A DNA stretch of 64,000 bases from Agromyces laixinhei. GTDB taxonomy: Bacteria > Actinomycetota > Actinomycetes > Actinomycetales > Microbacteriaceae. Shown here piece after piece: positions 26,108 to 34,560 of the stretch. Position 1 is the first letter of the stretch, and every line of letters starts with the position of its first letter. The stretch lies in assembly GCF_006337065.1 (NCBI RefSeq), contig NZ_CP040872.1, forward strand, positions 1,922,001 to 1,986,000. Direction: 5' to 3'. The notes below the pieces were generated by a model. That model was given only the letters and a program-made list of their open reading frames with translations, was not told where the DNA came from and ran no database searches. The translations under genes were made by a program, and so were the position numbers.

Positions 26108-26503
26108 ATGACGTTCGATCCGTTCACTATCATCATGCTCGCCGTCCTGGCGGTGCTCATCTTCTTCATGTTCCGCAACTCGCGCAAGCGCAAGGCTGAC
26201 GCTGAGCAGCTGCAGGCGAAGGTGCAGCCGGGCGCGAAGGTGATGACCAACTTCGGTCTGTTCGGCACCATCCTCTCGATCGACGAAGACGAGAACCAGG
26301 TTCTCCTCGAGACCTCGCCCGGCACCGTCCTCACGGTGCACCGTCAGACGGTGGCTCGCGTCATCGAGCCCAAGGCCGACGTCGAAGAGGCCGCGTCGAT
26401 CGACGGTGAGCCCGAGTTCGGCGAGCGTCTCGACACCCCGTCCGACGTGACGCCGGGCGACGCGACCGACGAGAAGCCCGACACCAAGAAGTCGGACGAC
26501 TAA
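26108..26503 (+). CDS. yajC: Preprotein translocase accessory subunit YajC
   Basis: Small membrane partner of SecDF in protein export. 131 residues: one N-terminal helix (ILIMLAVLAVLIFFMF-like, residues 5-20) followed by the basic RNSRKRKADAEQLQ and a short beta domain (VQPGAKVMTNFGLFGTI). The last 40 residues are acidic and disordered. I use ATG 26108; GTG 26072 upstream is in frame but adds a charged stretch before the membrane helix. First gene of yajC-secD-secF. Confidence 0.92.
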   Translation: MTFDPFTIIMLAVLAVLIFFMFRNSRKRKADAEQLQAKVQPGAKVMTNFGLFGTILSIDEDENQVLLETSPGTVLTVHRQTVARVIEPKADVEEAASIDGEPEFGERLDTPSDVTPGDATDEKPDTKKSDD

Positions 26504-26566
26504 GACTCATCCCGAGGCTGGGCCCGTGCGTTGGCGCGCGGACTCACTGCAGAGAAAGCGGTACAC

Positions 26567-28309
26567 GTGGCTGCACCATCCAAGCGGTCATCTCGGCCGA
26601 CCCCCGTGCGCAAGGCATGGAGATCCCTCACCTGGCTGGGCGTCATCATCGCGCTCCTGTTCGGCATCAATGCCGCCGGCGTGATCTGGGGCGGGGGGTC
26701 GTGGGCTCCGAAGCTGGCCCTCGACCTCGAGGGTGGCACGCAGATCATCCTCGCGCCGAAGGTCGAGACGGGTGCCGACGTCTCGCAGGAGCAACTCGAT
26801 CAGGCGGTCTCGATCATCCGCCAGCGCGTCGACGCCTCGGGCGTTGCCGAAGCCGAGATCAACACCGAGGGTGACAACGTCGTCGTTCGCATCCCCGGTG
26901 AACTCGATGACCAGACACGTGCGCGCATCGAGCAGTCGGCGAAGCTCGAGCTCCGCGCGGTGCTGCTCGCCGATGCGGCGGCCAACACGACGGCCGATCC
27001 CAGCGCGAGCGCTGAGCCGACCGAGCCGCCGGCCGAAGAGCCCGAGTCGACCCCGACGGCGGAGCCGACGGACGGCAGCGACCCGGCGTGGATCACGCCG
27101 GAGTTGCAGCAGGAGTTCGACAGCTTCGACTGCTCGACGCTCGACGACGTCGAGACGAACGTCGCGCCCGCCGACGAGCCGCTCGTCACGTGCGACATTC
27201 CCCGTACCGCGAAGTACCTGCTCGGCCCGGTGGAAGCGAGCGGCGAGAACATCGTCGACGCGACCAACGGCATGGTGCAGACCCAGACCGGTGCCTCGAC
27301 CGGTCAGTGGGCCGTCAACATCGTCTTCGACGCCGAGGGCACCGAAGACTTCGCCGCGGTCAGCACCCGTCTCTTCGGACTGCAGGGCCAGACACCGCGC
27401 GACCAGTTCGCGTTCGTGCTCGACGGTGCGGTGCTCACCGCCCCGTCGATGAACGGCGCCATCACCGACGGCAAGCCGCAGATCACCGGCAGCTTCGACC
27501 AGGAGTCGTCGAAGGCCCTTGCCGATCAGCTGAAGTTCGGTGCGCTGCCGATCAGCTTCACCGTGCAGTCATCCGACACGATCTCGCCGACGCTCGGCAG
27601 CTCGCAGCTGCAGTCGGGCCTCGTCGCCGGTCTCATCGGCTTGATCCTGGTCGTGATCTACACGATCTTCCAGTACCGCGCCCTGGCCTCGGTCACCATC
27701 GCCTCGCTCGTGATCGCCGCTATCATCACGTATCTCATGATCACGATCCTGTCGTGGCGCGAGGGCTACCGGCTCTCGCTCGCCGGTATCGCCGGCCTGA
27801 TCGTCGCGATCGGTTTCACCGCCGACTCCTTCATCATCTACTTCGAACGCGTCCGCGATGAGCTTCGAGACGGTCGTCCACTCGTCGGAGCCGTGGAGAC
27901 CGGCTGGAAGCGCGCCTTCCGAACCGTGCTCGCATCCAAGGCCACCAACCTGCTCGCAGCGATCGTGCTGTTCATCCTGGCGGTCGGCAGCGTGAAGGGC
28001 TTCGCATACACGCTCGGACTGACGACCATCATCGACGTCGTCATCGTGATCCTGTTCACGCACCCGATGCTGCAACTGCTCGCGCAGACCCGCTTCTTCT
28101 CGAGCGGCAATCCGTGGTCGGGGCTCGACCCCGACGCACTCGGCGCGGTCTACCGCGGTCGAGCCGAGTTCCGCAAACCGATCGGGCAACCGACGAAGAA
28201 GACCGCAGCCAGCGCCAAGGAAGCACAGCGCCGCCAGACGATCGCCGAACGGAAGGCCGCCGCTGCAGTCGGCGCCTCGGATTCGTCCGACGAAGGGAAG
28301 GAGTCCTGA
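26567..28309 (+). CDS. secD: Protein translocase subunit SecD
   Basis: Six-helix RND-type subunit that uses the proton gradient to complete protein export. 580 residues: first membrane helix at about 20-43, the D1 motif LALDLEGGTQI, a large outer domain, and five further helices (from GLVAGLIGLILVVIYTIF on) with the family motif AGLIVAIGFTADSFIIYFERVRDE. A Pro/Glu/Thr-rich linker at about residues 138-175 (PSASAEPTEPPAEEPEST) enlarges the outer domain. I start at GTG 26567; TTG 26531 is an alternative. Its stop overlaps secF by one base. Confidence 0.95.
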   Translation: MAAPSKRSSRPTPVRKAWRSLTWLGVIIALLFGINAAGVIWGGGSWAPKLALDLEGGTQIILAPKVETGADVSQEQLDQAVSIIRQRVDASGVAEAEINTEGDNVVVRIPGELDDQTRARIEQSAKLELRAVLLADAAANTTADPSASAEPTEPPAEEPESTPTAEPTDGSDPAWITPELQQEFDSFDCSTLDDVETNVAPADEPLVTCDIPRTAKYLLGPVEASGENIVDATNGMVQTQTGASTGQWAVNIVFDAEGTEDFAAVSTRLFGLQGQTPRDQFAFVLDGAVLTAPSMNGAITDGKPQITGSFDQESSKALADQLKFGALPISFTVQSSDTISPTLGSSQLQSGLVAGLIGLILVVIYTIFQYRALASVTIASLVIAAIITYLMITILSWREGYRLSLAGIAGLIVAIGFTADSFIIYFERVRDELRDGRPLVGAVETGWKRAFRTVLASKATNLLAAIVLFILAVGSVKGFAYTLGLTTIIDVVIVILFTHPMLQLLAQTRFFSSGNPWSGLDPDALGAVYRGRAEFRKPIGQPTKKTAASAKEAQRRQTIAERKAAAAVGASDSSDEGKES

Positions 28310-29328
28310 TGGCGAACCGTCTCACGACCTTCGGCAACGACCTCTACACGGGCAAGCGCTCCTTCAACTTCATCGGGGGGCGCAAGAAGTGGTACACGAT
28401 CGCCGGACTCCTGCTCCTGCTGTCGGTGGTCGTGCCACTCCTGACCGGCGTCAACTTCAGCATCGAGTTCCGCGGTGGGTCCCAGTTCCAGATCACGGAG
28501 GTCGACAACGCCACGCCTGAACCCGCGGTCGAAGCCGTGCATTCCGTCGTGCCGGACGCCGAAGTGCGCGTCGCCATCGTCGGCGGCACCGGCGTGCGCG
28601 TGCAGACCGACCAACTGACGCAAGCAGACTCGCAGGAGGTGACCGACGCCCTCGCCGACGCCTATGAGGTGCCTGAGTCCGAGGTCACCTCATCGTTCAT
28701 CGGTCCCAGCTGGGGTGCGGATGTCACGCGCCAGGCGCTCGTCGGCCTCGTCGCGTTCCTGCTGCTCGCCGGCATCATCATGGCGCTCTACTTCCGAACC
28801 TGGAAGATGTCGGCCGCGGCGATCCTCGCCCTCATCGCCGACCTCATCGTCACGACGGGCGTCTACGCGGCAGTCGGCTTCGAGATCAGTCCGGCGGCGA
28901 CGATCGGTATCCTGACGATCCTCGCCTACTCGCTCTACGACACCGTCGTGGTGTTCGACAAGATCCGCGAGAACACGGCTGAAGACGGCCAGGAGTCGCG
29001 TCGCACGTTCGCCGAATCCGTGAACCTCGCGGTCAACCAGACCCTTGTGCGCTCGATCAACACGAGCGTCGTGGCTGCGCTCCCGGTCGCGGCGATCCTC
29101 TTCATCGGTGCAGGCGTCCTGGGCGCCGACACGCTGCGCGACATCTCGCTCGCGCTGCTGATCGGCATCCTCGTCGGCACGTGGTCGACGGTGTTCGTCG
29201 CCGCTCCGCTGTACTCGCAGCTGCGCGAGGGGGAGCCGGCGATCCGTCGTCACGACCAGAAGGTGCTGAAGGAGCGCGAGCGCGCGGCATCCGCCTCGAC
29301 CGATGCCGAGGCGCTGCCGACCGCGTGA
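28309..29328 (+). CDS. secF: Protein translocase subunit SecF
   Basis: Partner of SecD. 339 residues, six helices; the first is YTIAGLLLLLSVVVPLLTG, then the motif FSIEFRGGSQFQI, and the C-terminal half carries LAYSLYDTVVVFDKIREN. The C-terminal tail (residues 305-339) is charged and cytoplasmic. ATG 28309 has GGGAAGGAG just upstream and overlaps the secD stop. A 72-bp gap leads to rel. Confidence 0.95.
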   Translation: MANRLTTFGNDLYTGKRSFNFIGGRKKWYTIAGLLLLLSVVVPLLTGVNFSIEFRGGSQFQITEVDNATPEPAVEAVHSVVPDAEVRVAIVGGTGVRVQTDQLTQADSQEVTDALADAYEVPESEVTSSFIGPSWGADVTRQALVGLVAFLLLAGIIMALYFRTWKMSAAAILALIADLIVTTGVYAAVGFEISPAATIGILTILAYSLYDTVVVFDKIRENTAEDGQESRRTFAESVNLAVNQTLVRSINTSVVAALPVAAILFIGAGVLGADTLRDISLALLIGILVGTWSTVFVAAPLYSQLREGEPAIRRHDQKVLKERERAASASTDAEALPTA

Positions 29329-29362
29329 TGTCCGTGGGTGTGCGCCGTGTGGCGCATCGGAT

Positions 29363-29394
29363 CCTCCGGAGCGGCGATAATTGAACTCCGGAGG
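29363..29394 (+). promoter_or_regulatory. Inverted repeat covering the rel ribosome binding site
   Basis: CCTCCGGA (29363-29370) and TCCGGAGG (29387-29394) are perfectly complementary; the right arm contains the GGAGG used by rel. A GATAAT (29376-29381) lies between them. In read-through mRNA from secF the hairpin would hide the binding site; mRNA starting at the internal promoter would lack the left arm and be open. Confidence 0.5.
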
Positions 29395-29400
29395 TGATCG

Positions 29401-31653
29401 ATGACCGATACGGGAGTCAACTCGACGGCATCGCTGCGCCGTCTGGTGCCTCGCATCTTCTCGAAGGCGCAGCCCTCGGGCGCCGTCGACACGCTCATGC
29501 GCACGGTGCGGATGCACCACCCGAAGTCCGATCTCTCCCTCGTCGAGCGCGCGTACACGATCGCGGAGCGCGCACACGAGGGGCAGAAGCGCAAGAGCGG
29601 TGAGCCCTACATCACCCATCCGATCGCGGTGGCGCAGATTCTCGCCGATCTCGGCATCGGGTCGAAGACGATCGCGGCGGCGCTGCTGCACGACACGGTC
29701 GAAGACACCACGTACACGCTCGATCAACTGCGTGCCGACTTCGGTGACGAGATCGCGATGCTCGTCGACGGCGTCACGAAGCTCGACAAGGTCAAGTACG
29801 GCGACTCGACGCAGGCGGAGACCGTTCGCAAGATGATCGTCGCGATGTCCAAAGACATTCGCGTGCTGATCATCAAGCTCGCCGACCGCCTGCACAATGC
29901 GCGCACGTGGGGATTCGTGCCCGCGGAATCCGCTGCGCGCAAGGCGACCGAGACGCTGGAGATCTATACACCGCTCGCGCACCGCCTCGGTATCCAGACG
30001 ATCAAGTGGGAGCTCGAAGACCTCTCGTTCGCCGTGCTGTACCCGAAGCTCTACGCCGAGATCGAGAGCCTCGTCAAGCAGCGCACGCCGCAGCGCGAAG
30101 AGTTCGTACAGAACGTCATCGACTTCATCACCGACGATCTGAAGGCCGCGAAGATCAGAGGCAAGGTCGTCGGGCGGCCGAAGCAGTACTACTCGATCTA
30201 CCAGAAGATGATCGTGCGGGGCCGCGACTTCGACGAGATCTACGACCTCGTCGGCATCCGCGTACTCGTGAACTCGGTGCGCGACTGCTACGCGGTGCTC
30301 GGAGCGATCCACGCGAGGTGGACCCCGTTGCCGGGCCGGTTCAAGGACTACATCGCGACCCCGAAGTTCAACCTGTACCAGTCGCTGCACACCACGGTCA
30401 TCGGACCGAAGGGCCGTGCCGTCGAGATCCAGATCCGCACGCACGACATGCACCAGCGGGCCGAGTACGGCGTCGCAGCGCACTGGAAGTACAAGGAGCG
30501 CATGGCCGGCGGTCGTGCTGCCGTGAAGTCGAGTCAGGACGAGACCGACATGGCGTGGCTCGCGCACATCTCCGACTGGCAGGCCGAGACGGCCGACCCG
30601 GGGGAGTTCCTCGACTCGTTGCGGTTCGAGATCGGTGCCAAGGAGGTCTACGTCTTCACGCCGAAGGGTCGGGTGATCGGTCTGCCTGCGGGCGCCACCC
30701 CCGTCGACTTCGCCTACGCCGTGCACACCGAAGTCGGTCACCGCACGATGGGCTCGAAGGTCAACGGGCGCTTGGTGCCGCTCGAGACCGAGCTGTCGAG
30801 CGGTGACGTCGTCGAGGTGTTCACCTCGAAGAATCCCGACTCGGGGCCGAGCCAGGACTGGCTCGGGTTCGTCAAGAGCCCGCGGGCACGCAACAAGATC
30901 CGACAGTGGTTCACCAAGGAACGACGCGACGAAGCGATCGACCAGGGTCGCGATGCGATCGCCCGCGCGATGCGCAAGCAGAACCTGCCGCTGCAGAAGC
31001 TCATGAACCAGGAGTCCTTCGCCGAGGTCGCGGCTCAGTTGCGCTACGACGACGTCTCCTCGCTCTACGCCGCCGTCGGCGAAGGACACCTCTCGACGCA
31101 GTCGGTGCTCGAGAAGGTCGTCGCACTCGTGCGCGACATCGACGAGGGTGACGAACCCGAGTTGCCGGTTCCGGTGCGGGCCCGCCCGTTGCAACGGCAT
31201 TCGGATTCGGGCGTGCTCGTGCGCGGAGCGGACGACATCCTCGTCAAGCTCGCCCGCTGCTGCACCCCGGTGCCGGGTGACGAGATCGTCGGCTTCGTCA
31301 CTCGCGGAGCGGGCGTCTCGGTGCATCAGGCCAGCTGCCACAACGTGCAGAGCCTCATGCAGGAGCCGGAGCGCATGATCGACGTCGAATGGGCGCCGAG
31401 TTCGAAGAGCGTCTTCTTCGTGCAGATCCAGATCGAGGCGCTCGACCGGGCCGGGCTGCTCTCCGACGTGACCCGTGTGCTCTCGGAATACCACGTCAAC
31501 ATCCTCTCGGCGAACGTCTCGACTGGAACCGATCGTCTCGCCATCAGCCGTTTCGTCTTCGAGATGGGCGACACGACGCACCTCGATCGCGTGCTCAACG
31601 CCGTGCGTCGCATCGACGCCGTGTACGACGTCTACCGGGTCAGCGACGGCTGA
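29401..31653 (+). CDS. rel: Bifunctional (p)ppGpp synthetase/hydrolase Rel
   Basis: Makes and degrades the stringent-response alarmone. 750 residues: HD hydrolase domain with HDTVEDT (about residue 98) and ITHPIAVAQILADLG, the synthetase domain (KPKQYYSIYQKM, YDLVGIRVLV, YIATPKFNLYQSLHT), TGS (VYVFTPKGRVIGLPAGATPVDFAYAVH), a conserved-cysteine/zinc region (ARCCTPVPGDEIVGFVTRGAGVSVH) and a C-terminal ACT domain. Both catalytic domains look intact. ATG 29401 follows GGAGG. The 3' end overlaps a convergent gene by 22 bp. Confidence 0.97.
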   Translation: MTDTGVNSTASLRRLVPRIFSKAQPSGAVDTLMRTVRMHHPKSDLSLVERAYTIAERAHEGQKRKSGEPYITHPIAVAQILADLGIGSKTIAAALLHDTVEDTTYTLDQLRADFGDEIAMLVDGVTKLDKVKYGDSTQAETVRKMIVAMSKDIRVLIIKLADRLHNARTWGFVPAESAARKATETLEIYTPLAHRLGIQTIKWELEDLSFAVLYPKLYAEIESLVKQRTPQREEFVQNVIDFITDDLKAAKIRGKVVGRPKQYYSIYQKMIVRGRDFDEIYDLVGIRVLVNSVRDCYAVLGAIHARWTPLPGRFKDYIATPKFNLYQSLHTTVIGPKGRAVEIQIRTHDMHQRAEYGVAAHWKYKERMAGGRAAVKSSQDETDMAWLAHISDWQAETADPGEFLDSLRFEIGAKEVYVFTPKGRVIGLPAGATPVDFAYAVHTEVGHRTMGSKVNGRLVPLETELSSGDVVEVFTSKNPDSGPSQDWLGFVKSPRARNKIRQWFTKERRDEAIDQGRDAIARAMRKQNLPLQKLMNQESFAEVAAQLRYDDVSSLYAAVGEGHLSTQSVLEKVVALVRDIDEGDEPELPVPVRARPLQRHSDSGVLVRGADDILVKLARCCTPVPGDEIVGFVTRGAGVSVHQASCHNVQSLMQEPERMIDVEWAPSSKSVFFVQIQIEALDRAGLLSDVTRVLSEYHVNILSANVSTGTDRLAISRFVFEMGDTTHLDRVLNAVRRIDAVYDVYRVSDG

Positions 31654-32225
31654 GCGGCGTGTAGCGGCCGACCGGCCGCAACCGCATCCTCGACGCGACG
31701 CAGGCGCTCCCGCGCCAGACTGCGGTGAGGCATGCGCACCGCGTCTGACAGGCGGTCTCGCAACTCGGTCGCGAGCCACGGATGCATCGCGCAGAGTGCC
31801 GAGACGAGCTGGTCGAGCTCGTCGTCGTCGATCGGCTCCCGGAGCAGGTCGAACCCGGTGCGACCGAGAGATGTGCAGCGTGCCCGCGGGTACTCGACGA
31901 TGTCTGCTTCGGCGATCGCCACCTCGCGAACGACGAGACGCCGCGCGGCGAACACGGCCACGCGCGCGGATCGGGGCACGCAGAACTGCGCGAGCTTCGG
32001 GGGAGCAGACAGCGCCCCGTGCACCCAGGCTGCCGAACGGCGCTCGATCACGAGTGCGCGTGGTGCGCGCAGCGCGACGACGGCCGCACGCAGCGCCGGC
32101 AGATCGGGTTCATCGACGGGAACCCAGCCATCTTCGATCGGCATGAGCTCGCCGTCGATGCGTGCGGCGCAGAGTTCAGCGAGCGGAAGGTCGTCGGTGC
32201 CGAGCACCGTCGGGAGTCTGGACAT
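31632..32225 (-). CDS. Conserved hypothetical, AbiEi-antitoxin-like
   Basis: A 197-residue protein with low-level resemblance to the type IV antitoxin AbiEi family of actinobacteria: LRAPRALVIERRSAAWVHGAL resembles the place where these proteins carry their SAAxLHGL-type motif, and RTGFDLLR resembles their later RTLxDL motif. No N-terminal winged helix is evident and no AbiEii toxin gene is nearby, so it is unlikely to be a working toxin-antitoxin pair. It is possible that ATG 32243 is used instead of 32225. Convergent with rel, overlapping its end. Confidence 0.55.
   Translation of the reverse strand: MSRLPTVLGTDDLPLAELCAARIDGELMPIEDGWVPVDEPDLPALRAAVVALRAPRALVIERRSAAWVHGALSAPPKLAQFCVPRSARVAVFAARRLVVREVAIAEADIVEYPRARCTSLGRTGFDLLREPIDDDELDQLVSALCAMHPWLATELRDRLSDAVRMPHRSLARERLRRVEDAVAAGRPLHAAQPSLTR
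31664..31679. terminator. Small GC hairpin downstream of rel
   Basis: GCGGCC-GACC-GGCCGC, a 6-bp perfect stem 10 nt after the rel stop, lying inside the 3' end of the convergent gene. No U-run. Confidence 0.35.
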
Positions 32226-32336
32226 GCAGCCATGCTGGGGCATCCGCTCGGTTCCATGGCCCGGCCGACCCGATCTGTGGAGAACGTCGGAGCGATTCGC
32301 CGAACGCGGACGAGTCGGAGACGGTTGGCCGAGAAC

Positions 32337-33569
32337 TCAGCCGCCGACGGCCTTCAGCCAGGCACGGCGTGCGTCGAGCGCTTCACGAGCGGATGCCGCG
32401 GCCTTCGCATCACCGGCGGCCTCTGCGCCCGCGAGTTCGGCCTCGAGCTTGTCGATCGCATCGTTCAACTGCCCGAGCATGCCCTCCGATCGAGCCTTCT
32501 TCTCGGGGTCATCGCGCTGCCAGCGCTCCTCCTCGAGCGACTTGACGTGGCTCTCCACCTTGCGCAGGCGGTCTTCGACGACCCGCACCTGATCGCGAGG
32601 GACCTTGCCGATCTCATCCCACTTGCGCTGGATCCGGTTGAGTCCGGCACGGGCCTGCTTGGGGTCCTTCTCGGTGAGCAGCGTCTCGGCCTCGGTGAGC
32701 AGCGCCAGCTTCTCATCGAGGTTGGCGCGGTAGGTCTCGTCTTCAGCGGCGTCGATCTCGGCCTTGGCGTTGAAGAGCACGTCGCCGGCGGCCTTGAACT
32801 TCGCCCAGAGGGTGTCATCCAGCTTCTTGCCTGCTCGGCCGGCGAGCTTCCACTCGTCGAGCAGGTTGCGATAGTCACCCACGGCGTCTGCGCCACGCGG
32901 GGCGAGGGCCTCTGCGCGCTCGATGAGCGCCTGCTTGCGGGCTCTCACATCGCGGTGCGTCGCGTCGAGTTCGGCGAAGAAGGCCTTGCGGTGCGTCTCG
33001 ATCGTGGAACGAGCTGCGCGGAACCGCTTCCAGAGCTCGTTCGCCTCGCCCTTCGGCAGCCGTGGCCCGTCTTGCTGGTGACGCTGCCACCGGGCGAACA
33101 ACTCGTCGAGTTCGGCGGTCGCCTGCTTCCACTGCGTCTTCGCGGGGTCGCCCGCCGCGAGTGCTTCAGCGGCCTCGACGATCGCGGTGCGCTCGACGAT
33201 CGCCGCCGCGACGGCGGCCTTCGACTCGGCCTGCTGCTGCTCGGTCAGCTCCTTCGTCGTGCCCGACAGCGCCTCGAGACGGCCTGCGAGGGATTCGAGG
33301 TCTCCGACGGCGTTCGCGGTCGAGACGGACGCCTGGAGGGTGGCGACCGCCTTCGCGACATCCGCAGCCGGGGCGCCGCGCCGCACGCGTTGCTCGAGGA
33401 GGCCGACCTGACCGGCGAGATCGGCGTACTTGCGCTCGAAGTAGGCGAGCGCCTCTTCAGCAGAAGCGTCGGGGTATTGGCCGACCTCCCGTTCGCCGTC
33501 GCTCGTGCGTACGAAGACGGTGCCCGTCTCGTCGACGCGGCCCCACGGTTGCTGCTCTGAATCGGTCAC
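32337..33569 (-). CDS. DUF349 domain protein
   Basis: A 410-residue highly helical protein with at least three DUF349 repeats: W-containing segments such as LPKGEANELWKRFRAARSTI, KLDDTLWAKFKAAGDVLF and RIQRKWDEIGKV. It also has an N-terminal beta region (WGRVDETGTVFVRT) and coiled-coil-like stretches. Family members have been linked to competence, RNA binding or chromosome functions without a settled role. Start GTG 33569 follows AGGGTGAGG; the upstream extension is unsupported. A hairpin (33592-33598 with 33615-33621) and TAGGCT in the 88-bp gap suggest its own promoter after the cyclophilin gene. Confidence 0.85.
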   Translation of the reverse strand: MTDSEQQPWGRVDETGTVFVRTSDGEREVGQYPDASAEEALAYFERKYADLAGQVGLLEQRVRRGAPAADVAKAVATLQASVSTANAVGDLESLAGRLEALSGTTKELTEQQQAESKAAVAAAIVERTAIVEAAEALAAGDPAKTQWKQATAELDELFARWQRHQQDGPRLPKGEANELWKRFRAARSTIETHRKAFFAELDATHRDVRARKQALIERAEALAPRGADAVGDYRNLLDEWKLAGRAGKKLDDTLWAKFKAAGDVLFNAKAEIDAAEDETYRANLDEKLALLTEAETLLTEKDPKQARAGLNRIQRKWDEIGKVPRDQVRVVEDRLRKVESHVKSLEEERWQRDDPEKKARSEGMLGQLNDAIDKLEAELAGAEAAGDAKAAASAREALDARRAWLKAVGG

Positions 33570-33656
33570 GGCCTCACCCTGTCGTATGTCGGATGCCGCC
33601 CGAGGCGACGTTGACGGCATCAAGCCTATTGCACCGCGGAAGGGCGGCGCGGGCGG

Positions 33657-34439
33657 TCACCCGATGGTGAACGAGGTGATCGTCGTCGGCACGGCAGGGG
33701 CTCCATCGGGCACGCCGTCGCTCGTTCCTGCATCGATGACACCGGCGCGGAGTTCCTCGAGTCCGCTCGTCACGCGGCCGATGACGGTGTACCCGCCGGT
33801 GTCGCCCGGAAGGGTCGTGTCCTCGTAGACGATGAAGAACTGGCTGCCGTGGCTGTACTGCGTTTCACCGCGCGCCATCGCGATCGTGCCCGCCGGGTAG
33901 AGCCCATCGGCCGGAACGTTCTCGACCGGTCCGTAGCTGTAGCCGGGGCCGCCGGTGCCGTCGCCGCTCGGGTCGCCGCACTGCAGCACCCAGAGGCCTT
34001 CCGTCGTCAGACGGTGGCAGCTCGTGCCGGTGTAGAAGCCCGACTGGATGAGGCTGATCTCGCTCGAGACCGCCTGCGGCGCCGCCGCTCCGTCGAGTTC
34101 GATGCCGAGGGGGATGTCGTTCAGCGTCAGTGTGCCGCTCCACGTGCGGCCCTCGGCGATGTCGGCAGACGGCACATCGCCCTGGTTCTCGCCTTCGGCG
34201 GGGGTGGGGTTCGGCGTCGGTGCCGGCGTCTCGGTCGCCGCGGGCTCGGCGCCCGGCCCGCCGCTGAAGTAGAACATCTGGGCGCCCGTCGCGAGGGCGA
34301 CGACGACGACGAGTCCGAGCACGGCGATGATGTTGTCGCGGGTACGGCGACGCTGCTTCCGCGCGTGGACTTCCTGGCGTGCCTGGTAGGTGCGAAGGCG
34401 CGCTCGTTCCTCACGCGCCGGTCGGTCGTTCGATGCCAC
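33657..34439 (-). CDS. Membrane-anchored peptidyl-prolyl cis-trans isomerase (cyclophilin)
   Basis: A 260-residue cyclophilin-type foldase on the outer face. A basic N-terminus ([24 protein letters not shown]) precedes one membrane helix (about residues 36-57), then a Pro/Thr-rich linker ([14 protein letters not shown]), and a cyclophilin domain with [29 protein letters not shown] and [10 protein letters not shown]. Start GTG 34439 is fixed by AAGGAG. The active-site arginine of classical FHR motif is present as CHR. Divergent from rarA and followed by the DUF349 gene, an arrangement common in actinobacteria near rel. Confidence 0.9.
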   Translation of the reverse strand: MASNDRPAREERARLRTYQARQEVHARKQRRRTRDNIIAVLGLVVVVALATGAQMFYFSGGPGAEPAATETPAPTPNPTPAEGENQGDVPSADIAEGRTWSGTLTLNDIPLGIELDGAAAPQAVSSEISLIQSGFYTGTSCHRLTTEGLWVLQCGDPSGDGTGGPGYSYGPVENVPADGLYPAGTIAMARGETQYSHGSQFFIVYEDTTLPGDTGGYTVIGRVTSGLEELRAGVIDAGTSDGVPDGAPAVPTTITSFTIG

Positions 34440-34547
34440 GCATGCTCCTTCTCGGGATTCCTGCGTGCCGACTCTACGCAAGGCGGCGGGGCGTGACCAA
34501 TCGCCGCACCGCTCGAGCGGCGAGATCAGGGTGTCGGATGCCGCGGC

Positions 34548-34553
34548 TACGCT
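34548..34553 (+). promoter_or_regulatory. -10 box of a probable leaderless promoter for rarA
   Basis: TACGCT ends 7 nt before the rarA ATG, with no Shine-Dalgarno sequence between. Confidence 0.45.
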
Positions 34554-34560
34554 TGACAGC

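Noticed and set aside
28690..31779. Open frame of 1029 codons on the minus strand
   Set aside because: Antisense to secF and rel, both of which show complete domain sets; composition is Arg/Val/His-biased shadow.
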